Source: Sutterella sp. (GTDB lineage: Bacteria; Pseudomonadota; Gammaproteobacteria; Burkholderiales; Burkholderiaceae_F). Taken from it: a stretch of 64,000 nt of DNA. Below the pieces are notes generated by a model. It was not told the origin of the DNA. It searched no databases and was given only the letters and a program-made list of their open reading frames with translations. Every line of letters begins with the position of its first letter. The first letter of the stretch is position 1. The DNA lies in NCBI GenBank assembly GCA_019418605.1, contig DYBN01000062.1:1-64000 (forward strand), given 5' to 3'. Positions 45,493-54,423 of this stretch are shown piece by piece. Both the position numbers and the translations under genes were made by a program.

Positions 45493-46884
45493 TTCTCCGA
45501 AATCCTCCCAGGGCGCAACCTCAGCGGCCGCATCGGCCTCTGAAAAGACCTCTTCGGGCGGGTCAATCACCGTCACGGGCTCGGGCGGGGGGCTTGCCTG
45601 AATGCCTGCGCTCTTGGCGCCGGCAGGCTCCGCCGCTGCTGCAGGCGCCGCTGCGGGCGAGACTGAAGACGCCGATAAAGGCGGTGATGAAGGCGCTGAT
45701 GCAGGCGCAGGCGCCTCATCCCTCTTTTTTTGCGCTGCGGGCGACGCCTCCCCGTGCACGGGAACGTTGCTGCCGACGACCGCGCCCGCGGGCTTGAAGG
45801 CGAGCATGCGCAGAATCGCCATCGTAAAGCCCGCGTACTCGTCGGGCGCGAGCGCCATGTCGGCTCTTGCCTGCAGGAGAATCTGGTAGTCAAGCTGCAC
45901 TTCTTCGGGCGACATTGCCCGGGCAAGCCGCACGACGCCCTGCGCCTCGGCGTCTTCGGGATCGGCCTCAAGCTGCACGCGCTGCGCAATCGCCACCCGG
46001 TGCAGGAGCGCGGCCCAGTCGCGGATGGCCTGCGTGTAGGAAAAGCTCTGCATGCCCATCGATTCGGCAAGGGAAAGCGCGCCCCGGGCGTCTCCCGCGA
46101 GCACCTTTTCGGTGAGTTCAAGGAGCACGTCGCCGCTGATGACGCCGAGCATGCTGCGCACGCTCTCAAGCGTCACCTTGCCCCCGGCAAAGGCTATGGC
46201 CTGATCAAGAAGGCTCAGGCCGTCGCGCATCGAGCCTCTTGCGCCCTTGGCAAGCATCATGAGCGCGGCGGGCTCGGCTTCGATCCCTTCGGCCTTCATG
46301 ATGTGCTGCATGTGGCCAGCGACGGCCGCAGGCGTCATGTTGCGCAAATTAAACTGCAGGCAGCGCGAGAGAACGGTCACGGGAACCTTCTGCGGGTCGG
46401 TCGTGGCCAGAATGAACTTTACGTACTCGGGCGGCTCCTCGAGGGTCTTGAGCATGGCGTTGAAGGCGTGCGTCGTGAGCATGTGCACTTCGTCGATCAT
46501 GTAGACCTTGTAGCGGGCGTTGGAAGGCGCATACATGGCTCTTTCGAGCAGCGTCGTCATCTCCTCGACCGAGCGGTTTGAGGCCGCGTCGATTTCGATG
46601 TAGTCGACAAAGCGTCCCTCGTCGATCGCCCGGCACGCCTCGCACTTGCCGCAGGGGTGCGAAGTCACGCCGCCCTTGCCGTCTTCACCCGTGCAGTTGA
46701 GGCACTTGGCCAGAATGCGCGAGAGCGTCGTCTTGCCCACGCCGCGCGTGCCGGTAAAAAGATAGGCATGGTGCAGGCGGTTTTCGTCAAGCGCATGACG
46801 CAGCGCCGCCACCACGTGTTCCTGTCCCACCATGCTTTCAAAGTCATGGGGGCGCCACTTGCGGGCAAGAACCTGATAGCTCAT
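45475..46884 (-). CDS. dnaX: DNA polymerase III subunit gamma (and tau by frameshift)
   Basis: A 469-residue clamp-loader ATPase in the zero frame. GTRGVGKTT (about 45-53) is Walker A, C..C..HPCGKCEAC is the zinc module, and DEVHML and the SRC arginine finger follow. Domain III reaches about 360. A Pro/Ala linker then leads to EEVFSEADAAAEVAPWEDF and a stop 22 bases after the start of a C5 run. The DnaE-binding tau end lies in the +1 frame. Compared with E. coli, where the shift makes the short form, here the zero frame gives the short form. A minus-strand TAAAAT (46970-46965) may be the -10. Confidence 0.95.
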   Translation of the reverse strand: MSYQVLARKWRPHDFESMVGQEHVVAALRHALDENRLHHAYLFTGTRGVGKTTLSRILAKCLNCTGEDGKGGVTSHPCGKCEACRAIDEGRFVDYIEIDAASNRSVEEMTTLLERAMYAPSNARYKVYMIDEVHMLTTHAFNAMLKTLEEPPEYVKFILATTDPQKVPVTVLSRCLQFNLRNMTPAAVAGHMQHIMKAEGIEAEPAALMMLAKGARGSMRDGLSLLDQAIAFAGGKVTLESVRSMLGVISGDVLLELTEKVLAGDARGALSLAESMGMQSFSYTQAIRDWAALLHRVAIAQRVQLEADPEDAEAQGVVRLARAMSPEEVQLDYQILLQARADMALAPDEYAGFTMAILRMLAFKPAGAVVGSNVPVHGEASPAAQKKRDEAPAPASAPSSPPLSASSVSPAAAPAAAAEPAGAKSAGIQASPPPEPVTVIDPPEEVFSEADAAAEVAPWEDFGEPPRGE

Positions 46885-47139
46885 AGAAACGTCGCAAAAT
46901 GTCGATGTGAGGGGCTTTGTGCGAAAGATGGCACGCCCTGGCGCGCGGAAGGCGCGGGCAGGAAATTTTAGCCGCAGGCCCGCTTCATTGGGTCAGGCCC
47001 TGGGAGCTTGAAGTCGCCGCTCAATCAGTCAAGCAGTGCGGCGCATAAAGAATAGACGCGGGTGAAAGACCCCGGGGACCGGCCGGCAGCGCAGCGCGGA
47101 CTCAAAAGAGCGATCCCGCCTGAAAAAAGGCATGAAAAT

Positions 47140-47235
47140 GGCGAGCCTTGTCCTCGGCACTGAGAGTATTCCGCCGTGGCTGCTTCGTTCCCGACCTGAC
47201 CAGGTTAGCAGAGCTCTCATGCGAGGGGACCCGCC
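47140..47235 (-). ncRNA. ffs: 4.5S signal recognition particle RNA
   Basis: The apical SRP loop is easily read on the minus strand: CTAACCTGGTCAGGTCGGGA followed by ACGAAGCAGCCA, the core that binds Ffh. The ends GGCGGG..CCTCG and CGAGG..CTCGCC pair to close a single long hairpin of about 96 nt, the small bacterial form. It lies just upstream of dnaX on the same strand, the usual arrangement. A T6 run at 47128-47123 follows. The ends are set by pairing and may be off by a few bases. Confidence 0.93.
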
Positions 47236-47243
47236 GGGGTCGC

Positions 47244-47272
47244 ATTGTATGGGATTTAAGGCCCGAGCACAA
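47244..47272 (-). promoter_or_regulatory. Promoter of ffs
   Basis: On the minus strand TTGTGC (47272-47267), a 17-bp spacer, and TACAAT (47249-47244). A start about seven bases on coincides with the folded 5' end of the RNA. Confidence 0.7.
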
Positions 47273-47399
47273 ACCTTGAGATCAGGCAGCTGCGGAAGCC
47301 TCGCGCGCACCGCCATTTTGCAAGCGGCTACAATTCATGGCCTTTCCAAGGCCAATCGTTTGCCTCCCACCTTTTTGATTCAGACACCCGCGGCAACAG

Positions 47400-48476
47400 A
47401 TGAAAGTTCTCGGCATCGAAAGCTCCTGCGACGAGACGGGCGTAGCCCTTGTCGACAGTGAAAAAGGGCTTCTCGCGCACGCCATCCACACCCAGATCGA
47501 CATGCACCGCGCCTACGGCGGCGTGGTGCCCGAGCTCGCAAGCCGCGACCACATCCGGCGCGTGCTGGTGCTGACCGATCAGGTGCTCGAAGAGGCGGGC
47601 GTTGCAAAAACCGAGATCGACGCCGTTGCCGTCACCGAAGGGCCGGGCCTTGCAGGCGCTCTTTTGGTCGGCGCCTCCGTGGCGCACGCCGTGGGCTACG
47701 CCCTTGGCATCCCCGTGGTGGGCGTGCATCACCTCGAAGGCCACCTGCTCTCGGCAAGACTTGCTGATCCCGCGCCCGACTTTCCCTTCATCGCCCTGCT
47801 GGTAAGCGGCGGGCACACCCAGTTCATGAAGGTCGAGGCCTTCGGCAAGTATGAGCTTTTGGGCGAGACGCTCGATGATGCCGCAGGAGAGGCCTTCGAC
47901 AAGACCGCCCAGCTCTTGGGCGAGAGCTACCCAGGGGGCCCTGCCGTAAGCCGCCTTGCGGAGTCCGGCACCCCGGGAGCCGTTGAACTGCCCCGGCCCA
48001 TGCTGCACTCGCCCAACCTCGACATGAGTTTTTCGGGGCTCAAAACGGCTGTCCTCACGGCCGTCAGAAATGCCCCGGACAAGGACAATGCACAGTTTCG
48101 CTGCGATCTTGCCCGGGGATTTGTCGACGCGGTGGTTGACGTCCTCGTTGCAAAAACCATCAAGGCGATCAAGACAACGGGCATTCGCCGCGTCGTGGTC
48201 GCAGGAGGCGTCTCGGCCAACAAGCAGCTTCGCGAGGGGCTCCTTGAAGCCTGCCGCAGAAGGCACGCGCGCGTTTTCTTTCCTCCCATGGCGCTTTGCA
48301 CCGACAACGGAGCAATGATTGCCGTGGCAGGCATGACGCGCCTCATGCAGATGACTCCGCAGGAGATCGAGCACGCCAAAAAGCGCTGGAACTTCTCCGT
48401 CAAGCCCCGCTGGACGCTCTCGCAGGCCGCCTCGCCCGACGCCGTCAATCCGCGTCAGGCGCACCGCAATCATTGA
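47400..48476 (+). CDS. tsaD: tRNA threonylcarbamoyladenosine synthase subunit TsaD
   Basis: A 358-residue ASKHA-fold protein that, with TsaB and TsaE, transfers threonylcarbamoyl to A37 of ANN-reading tRNAs. It starts MKVLGIESSCDETG; the iron-binding HHLEGH (near 110) and LLVSGGHTQ, and the C-terminal CTDNGAMIAVAG block with Asp ligand, are present. The tail after KPRWTL is about 15 residues longer than usual and ends 26 bp before a transposase ATG, so its 3' end may have been altered by the insertion. No Shine-Dalgarno is seen. Confidence 0.96.
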   Translation: MKVLGIESSCDETGVALVDSEKGLLAHAIHTQIDMHRAYGGVVPELASRDHIRRVLVLTDQVLEEAGVAKTEIDAVAVTEGPGLAGALLVGASVAHAVGYALGIPVVGVHHLEGHLLSARLADPAPDFPFIALLVSGGHTQFMKVEAFGKYELLGETLDDAAGEAFDKTAQLLGESYPGGPAVSRLAESGTPGAVELPRPMLHSPNLDMSFSGLKTAVLTAVRNAPDKDNAQFRCDLARGFVDAVVDVLVAKTIKAIKTTGIRRVVVAGGVSANKQLREGLLEACRRRHARVFFPPMALCTDNGAMIAVAGMTRLMQMTPQEIEHAKKRWNFSVKPRWTLSQAASPDAVNPRQAHRNH

Positions 48477-48502
48477 AATCGCCAGCACCCGGGAAATCCG
48501 CC

Positions 48503-50413
48503 ATGACAACCAGCAAGGATCTCTCGCCGCTTAACTTTCTTGCCTTCAACGCCAAGGGACGCCGCTACCTTCGGGCATACACGACGGGAACAGCGAAAGG
48601 CCGCTCGCGCACCAAGGAGCAGTACCACGCTGGCACCCTGATCGACGACTTCCGCGTGCGCCTCTCGCCCAAGTTCCTGCATCGCTTTCCTCAATTTGAA
48701 GGCGATGAGTGGTTCTACGAAAAGAACCTTCTCAAGGACAAGGAGACGTTTCTCGCCGAGCACCCCGACTACGTCGATCCCGTTGACGACATGGACGATG
48801 AGGACATATCGGAATCAAGCGAATCTGCCGGCGCCCTGCTGCGGGCGCAAACGGCTGCGCAGGCGCTCTCACGCGGGCATGGCAAAGACGACGATTCAGA
48901 CGACGACTCAAACGACGATTGCGGGCCCTTCTCGCTTTCCTTTTTGCCCGCCCATGCGGTGCTCGCCATGGCCCGCAATCAAGACTTTGACGAGACCTTG
49001 GCCGGCGTGTTCGGGAAAAAGGCAGCGAACGCCTGGCTCACGGCGATGGCCTACCAACTGTGCGATGCGGGGCCCGAGGCCTGCTTTGCCGAGTGGCTCG
49101 CCGACCAGTACATCGAGGGCAAGGGCGAGATCTCGAGCCAGAGGCTCTCGACGCTTTTTGCTTCATGCACCGAGGAGCGGTTCGATCAATTTTGGGCCGA
49201 GCGCTTCAGGCGCTCCCGGCAGGCAAAAATGAGCGCGGCAAGCGGCCCTCGCTTCGTTGCCTTTGAGAGCACGTCCATCACGACTTCCTCGTCATGCATC
49301 GACGCCGCCGCGGGACACACCGGCGAAATTCGTCAAATCAAACTCATCGTGGTGATGGATCAGGCCACGGGAGAAGTCGTCTACGCGCACGCGGACGCCA
49401 TGGCGCTCAACGACAAGACCTTCTGCGGGAGCATTTTCGAGAAGATGGCCCAGGCGGGCTTTCCCATGGATCAGGTCATCCTTGTGACCGACCAAGAGTC
49501 CCCAGGCAATGAGACTCTGCGCGAGGCCCTGAAGAGAGGCGCGCACTTTCTTGCCGCCTGCCCCATGGCCGAAAACCCGGCTGTTGAAAAATGGGCCTTG
49601 GAGCACGTCGATCTCATGCAGTCGGTCTCGGCGGTCAATACGGACTTGATGCTCGGCGTGCAGACGCGGCAGCAAAAACGCAAAAGCGGGAAAAAATCGA
49701 AATCCGTGAGCGTGCACTACTACTACGACGCTGCGATAGCCGGAGCCGCCCGCATGGAACTCAACAGCATGGTCGTCAGAGCGGTTTACGCGCTCAACGA
49801 GGGAGAGCCGCTTGAAGAAAGCCGCATGAAGCTCCTTGCGCCCTTCATCAAGAAGACGGAGGAGCCCGCCTCAACCGTTCCCCAAGAGCAGCACGCAGGC
49901 TGGGGCATCAACAGCGAGGCGCTTGAGCGCACATTGGCTCGGGCCGGGTATCAGGTTCTGATCACCGACACACTGACCGACGCCGTCAAGGCGCACCGCC
50001 TTTATGCGCTGCGCGCTGAAATTGAGCGGGGGTTTGACCAACTCAAACCCGCCTGCGGCAGCGCTCTGGGCGTGCATGCGAACGCATTTCGAGGAAGGCT
50101 TCTTGCGTACCTTCTCGCTGTTTCCATTCGCTGTCGGATTCTTTGGCGCGAAGAGCTCCACAGGCAGACGCATCCGCAATCAATCCTCCGGATGCCCGGG
50201 GATTCGATTGACAGAATGCTGCGCGAGCTCGAGCGCTTCAAGCTGCGCCGCACGCAGAGAAACCAATACTGGCAGCTTGACAAGCTCTCGCCTGAAGCCC
50301 TGCAGTGGCTGGAAGTCTTCTTTGAAGTGAAAGCCCCGCCGCGCAGGCTGCCCGACGTAACCGACGGCAGCGCTGCATCAACGGGGCTTTGCCGGGGCGG
50401 GCACTTCTTTTAA
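48503..50413 (+). CDS. Transposase, IS4/IS1634-like DDE type
   Basis: A 636-residue transposase. After an N-terminal DNA-binding part (KGRRYLRAYTTGTAKGRSRT) and an acidic, low-complexity insert (DDDSDDDSNDD near 132), the catalytic core shows VAFESTSI, VILVTDQESPGNE, and YALRAEIERGFDQLK, which fits the Y-(2)-R-(3)-E-(6)-K signature of the IS4 superfamily. The region looks complete, so the protein may be active. The frame is open upstream to 48296 inside tsaD, but ATG 48503 was chosen. No terminal inverted repeats or target duplication were found by eye. A relic of the same type lies at 28260-28420. Confidence 0.85.
   Translation: MTTSKDLSPLNFLAFNAKGRRYLRAYTTGTAKGRSRTKEQYHAGTLIDDFRVRLSPKFLHRFPQFEGDEWFYEKNLLKDKETFLAEHPDYVDPVDDMDDEDISESSESAGALLRAQTAAQALSRGHGKDDDSDDDSNDDCGPFSLSFLPAHAVLAMARNQDFDETLAGVFGKKAANAWLTAMAYQLCDAGPEACFAEWLADQYIEGKGEISSQRLSTLFASCTEERFDQFWAERFRRSRQAKMSAASGPRFVAFESTSITTSSSCIDAAAGHTGEIRQIKLIVVMDQATGEVVYAHADAMALNDKTFCGSIFEKMAQAGFPMDQVILVTDQESPGNETLREALKRGAHFLAACPMAENPAVEKWALEHVDLMQSVSAVNTDLMLGVQTRQQKRKSGKKSKSVSVHYYYDAAIAGAARMELNSMVVRAVYALNEGEPLEESRMKLLAPFIKKTEEPASTVPQEQHAGWGINSEALERTLARAGYQVLITDTLTDAVKAHRLYALRAEIERGFDQLKPACGSALGVHANAFRGRLLAYLLAVSIRCRILWREELHRQTHPQSILRMPGDSIDRMLRELERFKLRRTQRNQYWQLDKLSPEALQWLEVFFEVKAPPRRLPDVTDGSAASTGLCRGGHFF
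50331..50390 (+). terminator. Hairpin at the 3' end of the transposase gene
   Basis: AAAGCCCCG/CGGGGCTTT arms around a GC-rich middle, located within the last codons. The same structure is conserved in the relic at 28350-28398, so it is likely an element feature (end stability or termination). Confidence 0.55.
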
Positions 50414-50452
50414 AGCGCCCCGGCCGCTAGAAATTTGATTTTTCGAAACGTC

Positions 50453-51214
50453 TTATTTTGACGGACCGCCAAACCACTTGGCGTAGATTTTCTCGTAGGT
50501 GCCGTCGTCTCGAATGGCCTTCAAGGCGGCGTTGACCTTGTCGGCCAACTCCTTATTGCCCTTCTTGACGGCAAAGCCAAAGTATTCGCTGTCAAACTTG
50601 ACGGCGTTTTGCTGCGAGAGCCCCTTGGCGGCGCGGGCGTTCTTCACAAGGAAGTAGCCGATCACGGGACGATCGAGGATCACCACGTCGCACCCCTTCA
50701 TCTTCAGATCCATGAAGGCCTCGGCGCTCGTATTAAAGCTCTTGACCTCGGCTCCGGCAATGCCCTTGGCCACGTCGGCGCCCGTCGTGCCGATCTGCAC
50801 GGCGATGCGCTTGCCTTCCAAATCCTTGGCCGTGGTGAACTTGTCCTTGTCCTCGGTGCGCACCATCAGGCTCTGGCCCGCTTCATAGTACGGATCGCAG
50901 AAGTCAACGCGCTTTTTGCGCTCGTCGGTGATCGTGATGCCGCTCACGGCAATGTCGATCGTCCCGGTGAGCAGCGCCGGAATCAGCCCGTCAAAGCCCA
51001 TGTTGACGATTTCCACTTCCAGTCCGGCACGCTTGCCGATTTCACGGATCAAGTCCATGTCAAAGCCCACGTACTGGCGGCTTGCCGTCTCCATGAATTC
51101 AAACGGCGCAAATGTCGGATGGGTTCCCACCCGCAGCTGCTCGGCAGCCGACGCGGCAAACGATCCGGTCGCGAGCACGGCCGCGCAGACAGCCGCAAAG
51201 AGCTTGTTCTTCAT
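50453..51214 (-). CDS. Amino acid ABC transporter substrate-binding protein
   Basis: A 253-residue periplasmic binding protein of the SBP_bac_3 family (GlnH/ArtJ-like). The signal peptide (1-24, ending ASAA) is followed by LRVGTHPTFAPFEF, GFDMDLIREIGK, and AVSGITITDERKKRVDF, the standard blocks. The binding site would hold a polar amino acid. No permease or ATPase gene lies nearby, so it is an orphan here. GGAGATG is well placed before the ATG. It is transcribed against the transposase gene. Confidence 0.93.
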   Translation of the reverse strand: MKNKLFAAVCAAVLATGSFAASAAEQLRVGTHPTFAPFEFMETASRQYVGFDMDLIREIGKRAGLEVEIVNMGFDGLIPALLTGTIDIAVSGITITDERKKRVDFCDPYYEAGQSLMVRTEDKDKFTTAKDLEGKRIAVQIGTTGADVAKGIAGAEVKSFNTSAEAFMDLKMKGCDVVILDRPVIGYFLVKNARAAKGLSQQNAVKFDSEYFGFAVKKGNKELADKVNAALKAIRDDGTYEKIYAKWFGGPSK

Positions 51215-51390
51215 GTTTTACATCTCCTTCCTGTTTGAGAACGCATCAAACGTGTACGAAATCGCTGGGGCTGCGTCAAGCGATAAAAGGCTTTTGACGG
51301 CGCCGCCGCAATTGTCGCACGCCCGATGCGGGCCTGGCCAATGCCGCGAAAGCGCCCGGGCAAACCCCGAAAGCGCAGCGCAAAGGAAAA

Positions 51391-51888
51391 TCAGCGCTTG
51401 GGGCAAAGAGGCTCGATTCGCTGCCCCCGGACTTTTTCAAGCCACGCATCGGCGCGCCCCAAGCCCGGAATTTCGCAGTCGGGCAAAACGTCAAGAAGGG
51501 GCCTTAAGACGAACGCGCGCTCGTGCATGCGCGGGTGCGGCACCGTCAGGCGGGGCGACGCAATTTTTTCCTTCCCCCACAGCAGCACGTCCAAGTCAAG
51601 CGTGCGCGGCGCATTGACAACGCCCGCAGGCCGCACGCGCCTGTGCCTCGTTTCAAGCTCCTGCAGGAGCGTAAGAAACGTTTCGGGCTCTAGCGCCGTT
51701 TCGAGCACGCACACGGCATTGACGTAGTCCGGGCCGAAAGAGTCAACCGGCGCCGTCCGATAGAAAGGGCTCGCGGCAACGAGCCGGGTGTCTTTTAGCT
51801 GCCCAAGCTCGCCGATGACCTCAGCGAGCATCCGGGCGGGGTCGCCCAGGTTGGCGCCCAAGCCCACGACAACGCGCGTGCCGGCCAT
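51391..51888 (-). CDS. folK: 2-amino-4-hydroxy-6-hydroxymethyldihydropteridine pyrophosphokinase
   Basis: 165 residues in folate synthesis: it moves a pyrophosphate from ATP to hydroxymethyldihydropterin. VVGLGANLGDP opens the fold; APRTLDLDVLLWG holds the metal-binding aspartates, and VPHPRMHERAFVLRPL is the C-terminal block. It starts three bases after the pcnB stop on the same strand, so the two are translationally linked, as in other proteobacteria. Confidence 0.95.
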   Translation of the reverse strand: MAGTRVVVGLGANLGDPARMLAEVIGELGQLKDTRLVAASPFYRTAPVDSFGPDYVNAVCVLETALEPETFLTLLQELETRHRRVRPAGVVNAPRTLDLDVLLWGKEKIASPRLTVPHPRMHERAFVLRPLLDVLPDCEIPGLGRADAWLEKVRGQRIEPLCPKR

Positions 51889-51891
51889 GAT

Positions 51892-53598
51892 TTACTGCGC
51901 CTCCTCCATGCTGAGCCGAGGCTTGGCCTTGCGGCGCCGGCGCCTCGCCTTGCTCGCTTCGGCGTCCGTGCTCTCAAGGGAAGGCTGTTGCGTCTGCGAA
52001 GACTCTGAAGCGCCTTGAACGGAATTAGCCTCGGCGCTTTTTTTGCGGGATCTGCGGCGCCTGGGCTTTGCGGGCGCAGCATCGCTTTGCGAGGCGTCAA
52101 GCGCGCCGTCAGCCGCAGCTTTTCCGGACGAGGAATCGGATGCACCGGAAGAAGAGCCCCCGCGCGGGCGCATGCGGCGCCCGCGTCGGCTCATGCCGGC
52201 GTTTTCGCGCTCCATTTCGACTTCCTGCAGGATTTCTTCTTCGCTTCGCAGTTCGGCCTCCTCCCTGCGGCGGCGGTTGCCCGCACGGGCCTGCGAGGCG
52301 GTGCGGCGCGCCTGGTGCTCGGCTTCCGAGACCATCGCCGCGCGGGTGTCGGCATCGGCCTGGGCAAACTTGTCCCACCACTGCACCATCTCTTCGGGCA
52401 CGTGTCCAAGGAGGCTTCTTAAAAGCATGAAGTCAAAGCCCGCGCGGTACTTCGGGTGCTGCACGAGCGTGTAGGGGTTCTTGCCCGTACGCCGCTCAAA
52501 GCGCAGCTGCAGCATCCAGATGAGCTTGATGTCGGCGACAAACCGATTGTGAATGGCAAGCTTCTGGCACTGCGTGGCGATGACGTCGTTGGCGGCCGCA
52601 TAAAGCGCCCTTGAGCGGATCATGCCCTGGCGCTCCTGGTAGCTGTTCCAGCGCTTGTGCACCTGCGGCCACAAGAGCGTTGCAAAAAGAAACGCGGGCG
52701 AGATTTTCTTTCCCACGGCGATGCGCTCGTCGGTGCGCCGCAGCGCGAGCATGAGAAATTTTTCGCCCTCTTCTTCATCGAGTATGACGTCGAGCATCGG
52801 CAGCAGCGACCGGTGCAGTCCTTCGGCTCTGAGCTTGATGAGGCACGCCTCGGCGTGCCCGCTCGTAAAGAGCTTCATCATCTCGTCAAAAAGGCGCGCG
52901 GCGGGGACGTTTTCAAGAAGCCTTGCCATCTTCGGGATGGCCCGTTCGGTTTCCTTGTCCATCGCAAAGCCCAGCTTGGCCGCGATGCGCACCGCGCGCA
53001 TCATGCGCACCGGGTCCTCGCGGTAGCGCTCCTCGGGGTCGCCGATCATCGCAAGCCGCTTGCGGGCGATGTCTTCAAAGCCGCCGTGGTAGTCGTATAC
53101 CTCCTGCGTGGCCGGGTCGTAGTACATGGCGTTGATCGTGAAGTCGCGCCGCGCGGCGTCCTCCCACATTTCGCCAAAGACGTTGTCGCTCACGACGCGG
53201 CCCGTGGCGTCTTTTCTGACGCCTGCGGCGTCAAGCGCCCGAAACGTCGAGCACTCGATGATCTCTTCGCCAAAAACGACGTGCACCAGACGAAAGCGCC
53301 GCCCGATGATGAAGGCGCGCCGCTGCGAGCGCTTGACCTGCTCGGGAGTTGCGTCGGTGGCAACGTCAAAGTCCTTGGGCCTCACGCCCAAAAGAAGATC
53401 GCGCACGGCGCCTCCCACGATGAAGGCCTTGTAGCCGCGCGAGTGCAGAATTTCACAGGTGCGCTTGGCGGCCCAGCTCACTTTGTCGGGATCAATGCCG
53501 TGCTCCTCAGCCCCGATGATTCTCGGCGTCTTGTTGGGCTCGGCATTCCTGCGGCGGCCCGCGAGTCCCGCCACCAGCTTCCTTACGCAATCAAACAC
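51892..53598 (-). CDS. pcnB: Poly(A) polymerase I
   Basis: A 568-residue nucleotidyltransferase that adds A tails to RNA and promotes decay. FIVGGAVRDLLLG (about 58-70) with KDFDVATDATP supplies the catalytic aspartates; the RNA-binding domain follows. After residue 420 the chain becomes very basic (RRGRRMRPRGG, KPRRRRSRKK, KARRRRRKAK) with Ser/Asp/Glu islands, an expanded disordered RNA-binding tail. The start is GTG at 53598 with GAGGT upstream. It is followed closely by folK. Confidence 0.94.
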   Translation of the reverse strand: MFDCVRKLVAGLAGRRRNAEPNKTPRIIGAEEHGIDPDKVSWAAKRTCEILHSRGYKAFIVGGAVRDLLLGVRPKDFDVATDATPEQVKRSQRRAFIIGRRFRLVHVVFGEEIIECSTFRALDAAGVRKDATGRVVSDNVFGEMWEDAARRDFTINAMYYDPATQEVYDYHGGFEDIARKRLAMIGDPEERYREDPVRMMRAVRIAAKLGFAMDKETERAIPKMARLLENVPAARLFDEMMKLFTSGHAEACLIKLRAEGLHRSLLPMLDVILDEEEGEKFLMLALRRTDERIAVGKKISPAFLFATLLWPQVHKRWNSYQERQGMIRSRALYAAANDVIATQCQKLAIHNRFVADIKLIWMLQLRFERRTGKNPYTLVQHPKYRAGFDFMLLRSLLGHVPEEMVQWWDKFAQADADTRAAMVSEAEHQARRTASQARAGNRRRREEAELRSEEEILQEVEMERENAGMSRRGRRMRPRGGSSSGASDSSSGKAAADGALDASQSDAAPAKPRRRRSRKKSAEANSVQGASESSQTQQPSLESTDAEASKARRRRRKAKPRLSMEEAQ

Positions 53599-53676
53599 TT
53601 CGTCTGCTACCTCAAAATTCTCAAAACAAGCTTCGTCGAGCCTCTCTGTTTTTTATGACGACGGCTGCGTTCGTCG

Positions 53677-54423
53677 CTACGCCGTCACGGGCATGAGCTG
53701 CTGCGCCACGGCCTTCCAGTGCGCAAGGTCCGCCGCGCCAAAGGTGCCGAGCACCTCCCAGTCGCGCCGCATGGCCTCCTGGCGCAGCTTCTCTTCGGGG
53801 TTGACCACGTAGCACGTGCCGCCGATTGACTCCACAAACTCAAAAAGCGGCATGTCGGCCATCGAGTCGGAATAGACGTGCACGGCTTCAAGGCGCTCCT
53901 TTTTGTCAGCCGTTGACTGCAGCTCCTTGATGAGATGCTTGACGTAGAGGACCTTGCCCTTGGAGTAGGACGGGGGCGTGGCGACGGCGCCCGTAAATTC
54001 GCCCTTGTCGTTTTCCTGCGGGTGCACGGCAAGAATCCAGTCGATGCCAAGTTCGCGCGCCACGGCGCCCGAGACAAAATCGTAGGTGGCCGTGCACAGG
54101 GCCGTTTTGTCGCCCACCGTTGCATAGCGCTCGATCAAGCGGCGGGAAGCCGCGGGGACGCCCGGGCGGATGATCTCTTCGAGATAGTCGGCTAAGGCCA
54201 CGTTGAGCACGGCCCGCGGAAACTGCGCCAGAAAGCGCATCTGAAAGGATTCGAAGTCATTGATGTCGATGACGCCCGCTCTGTACTCGCGCGCAAAGCG
54301 CTCAAGTTCGCCCGCCACGGGCCGGGGATCGATTCCGGAGCGCGAGACAAGCCAGCGCACCCACATGTCGCCCGTATCAAAAGGCATGAGCGTGTGATCG
54401 AGATCAAAAACAGCAAGTTTCAT
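53677..54423 (-). CDS. HAD family hydrolase, SerB-like phosphatase
   Basis: A 248-residue cytosolic phosphatase. Motif I FDLDHTLMPFDTGD (6-19) has the nucleophile Asp7 and acid Asp9; a helical cap follows, motif III Lys lies in SYSKGKVLYV, and motif IV is VYSDSMADMP. It resembles the HAD-IB subfamily of small Burkholderiales phosphatases placed between hda and pcnB. The physiological substrate (phosphoserine, histidinol-phosphate or other) is unknown. Its ATG overlaps the hda stop as ATGA, so expression is coupled to hda. Confidence 0.9.
   Translation of the reverse strand: MKLAVFDLDHTLMPFDTGDMWVRWLVSRSGIDPRPVAGELERFAREYRAGVIDINDFESFQMRFLAQFPRAVLNVALADYLEEIIRPGVPAASRRLIERYATVGDKTALCTATYDFVSGAVARELGIDWILAVHPQENDKGEFTGAVATPPSYSKGKVLYVKHLIKELQSTADKKERLEAVHVYSDSMADMPLFEFVESIGGTCYVVNPEEKLRQEAMRRDWEVLGTFGAADLAHWKAVAQQLMPVTA

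Larger units (their letters stand above)
46885..47399. other. Region between dnaX and tsaD
   Basis: 515 bp holding the ffs RNA gene and its promoter (below), the dnaX upstream region with a GGCTAAAAT element, and the start region of tsaD. No protein gene is seen. Confidence 0.6.
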
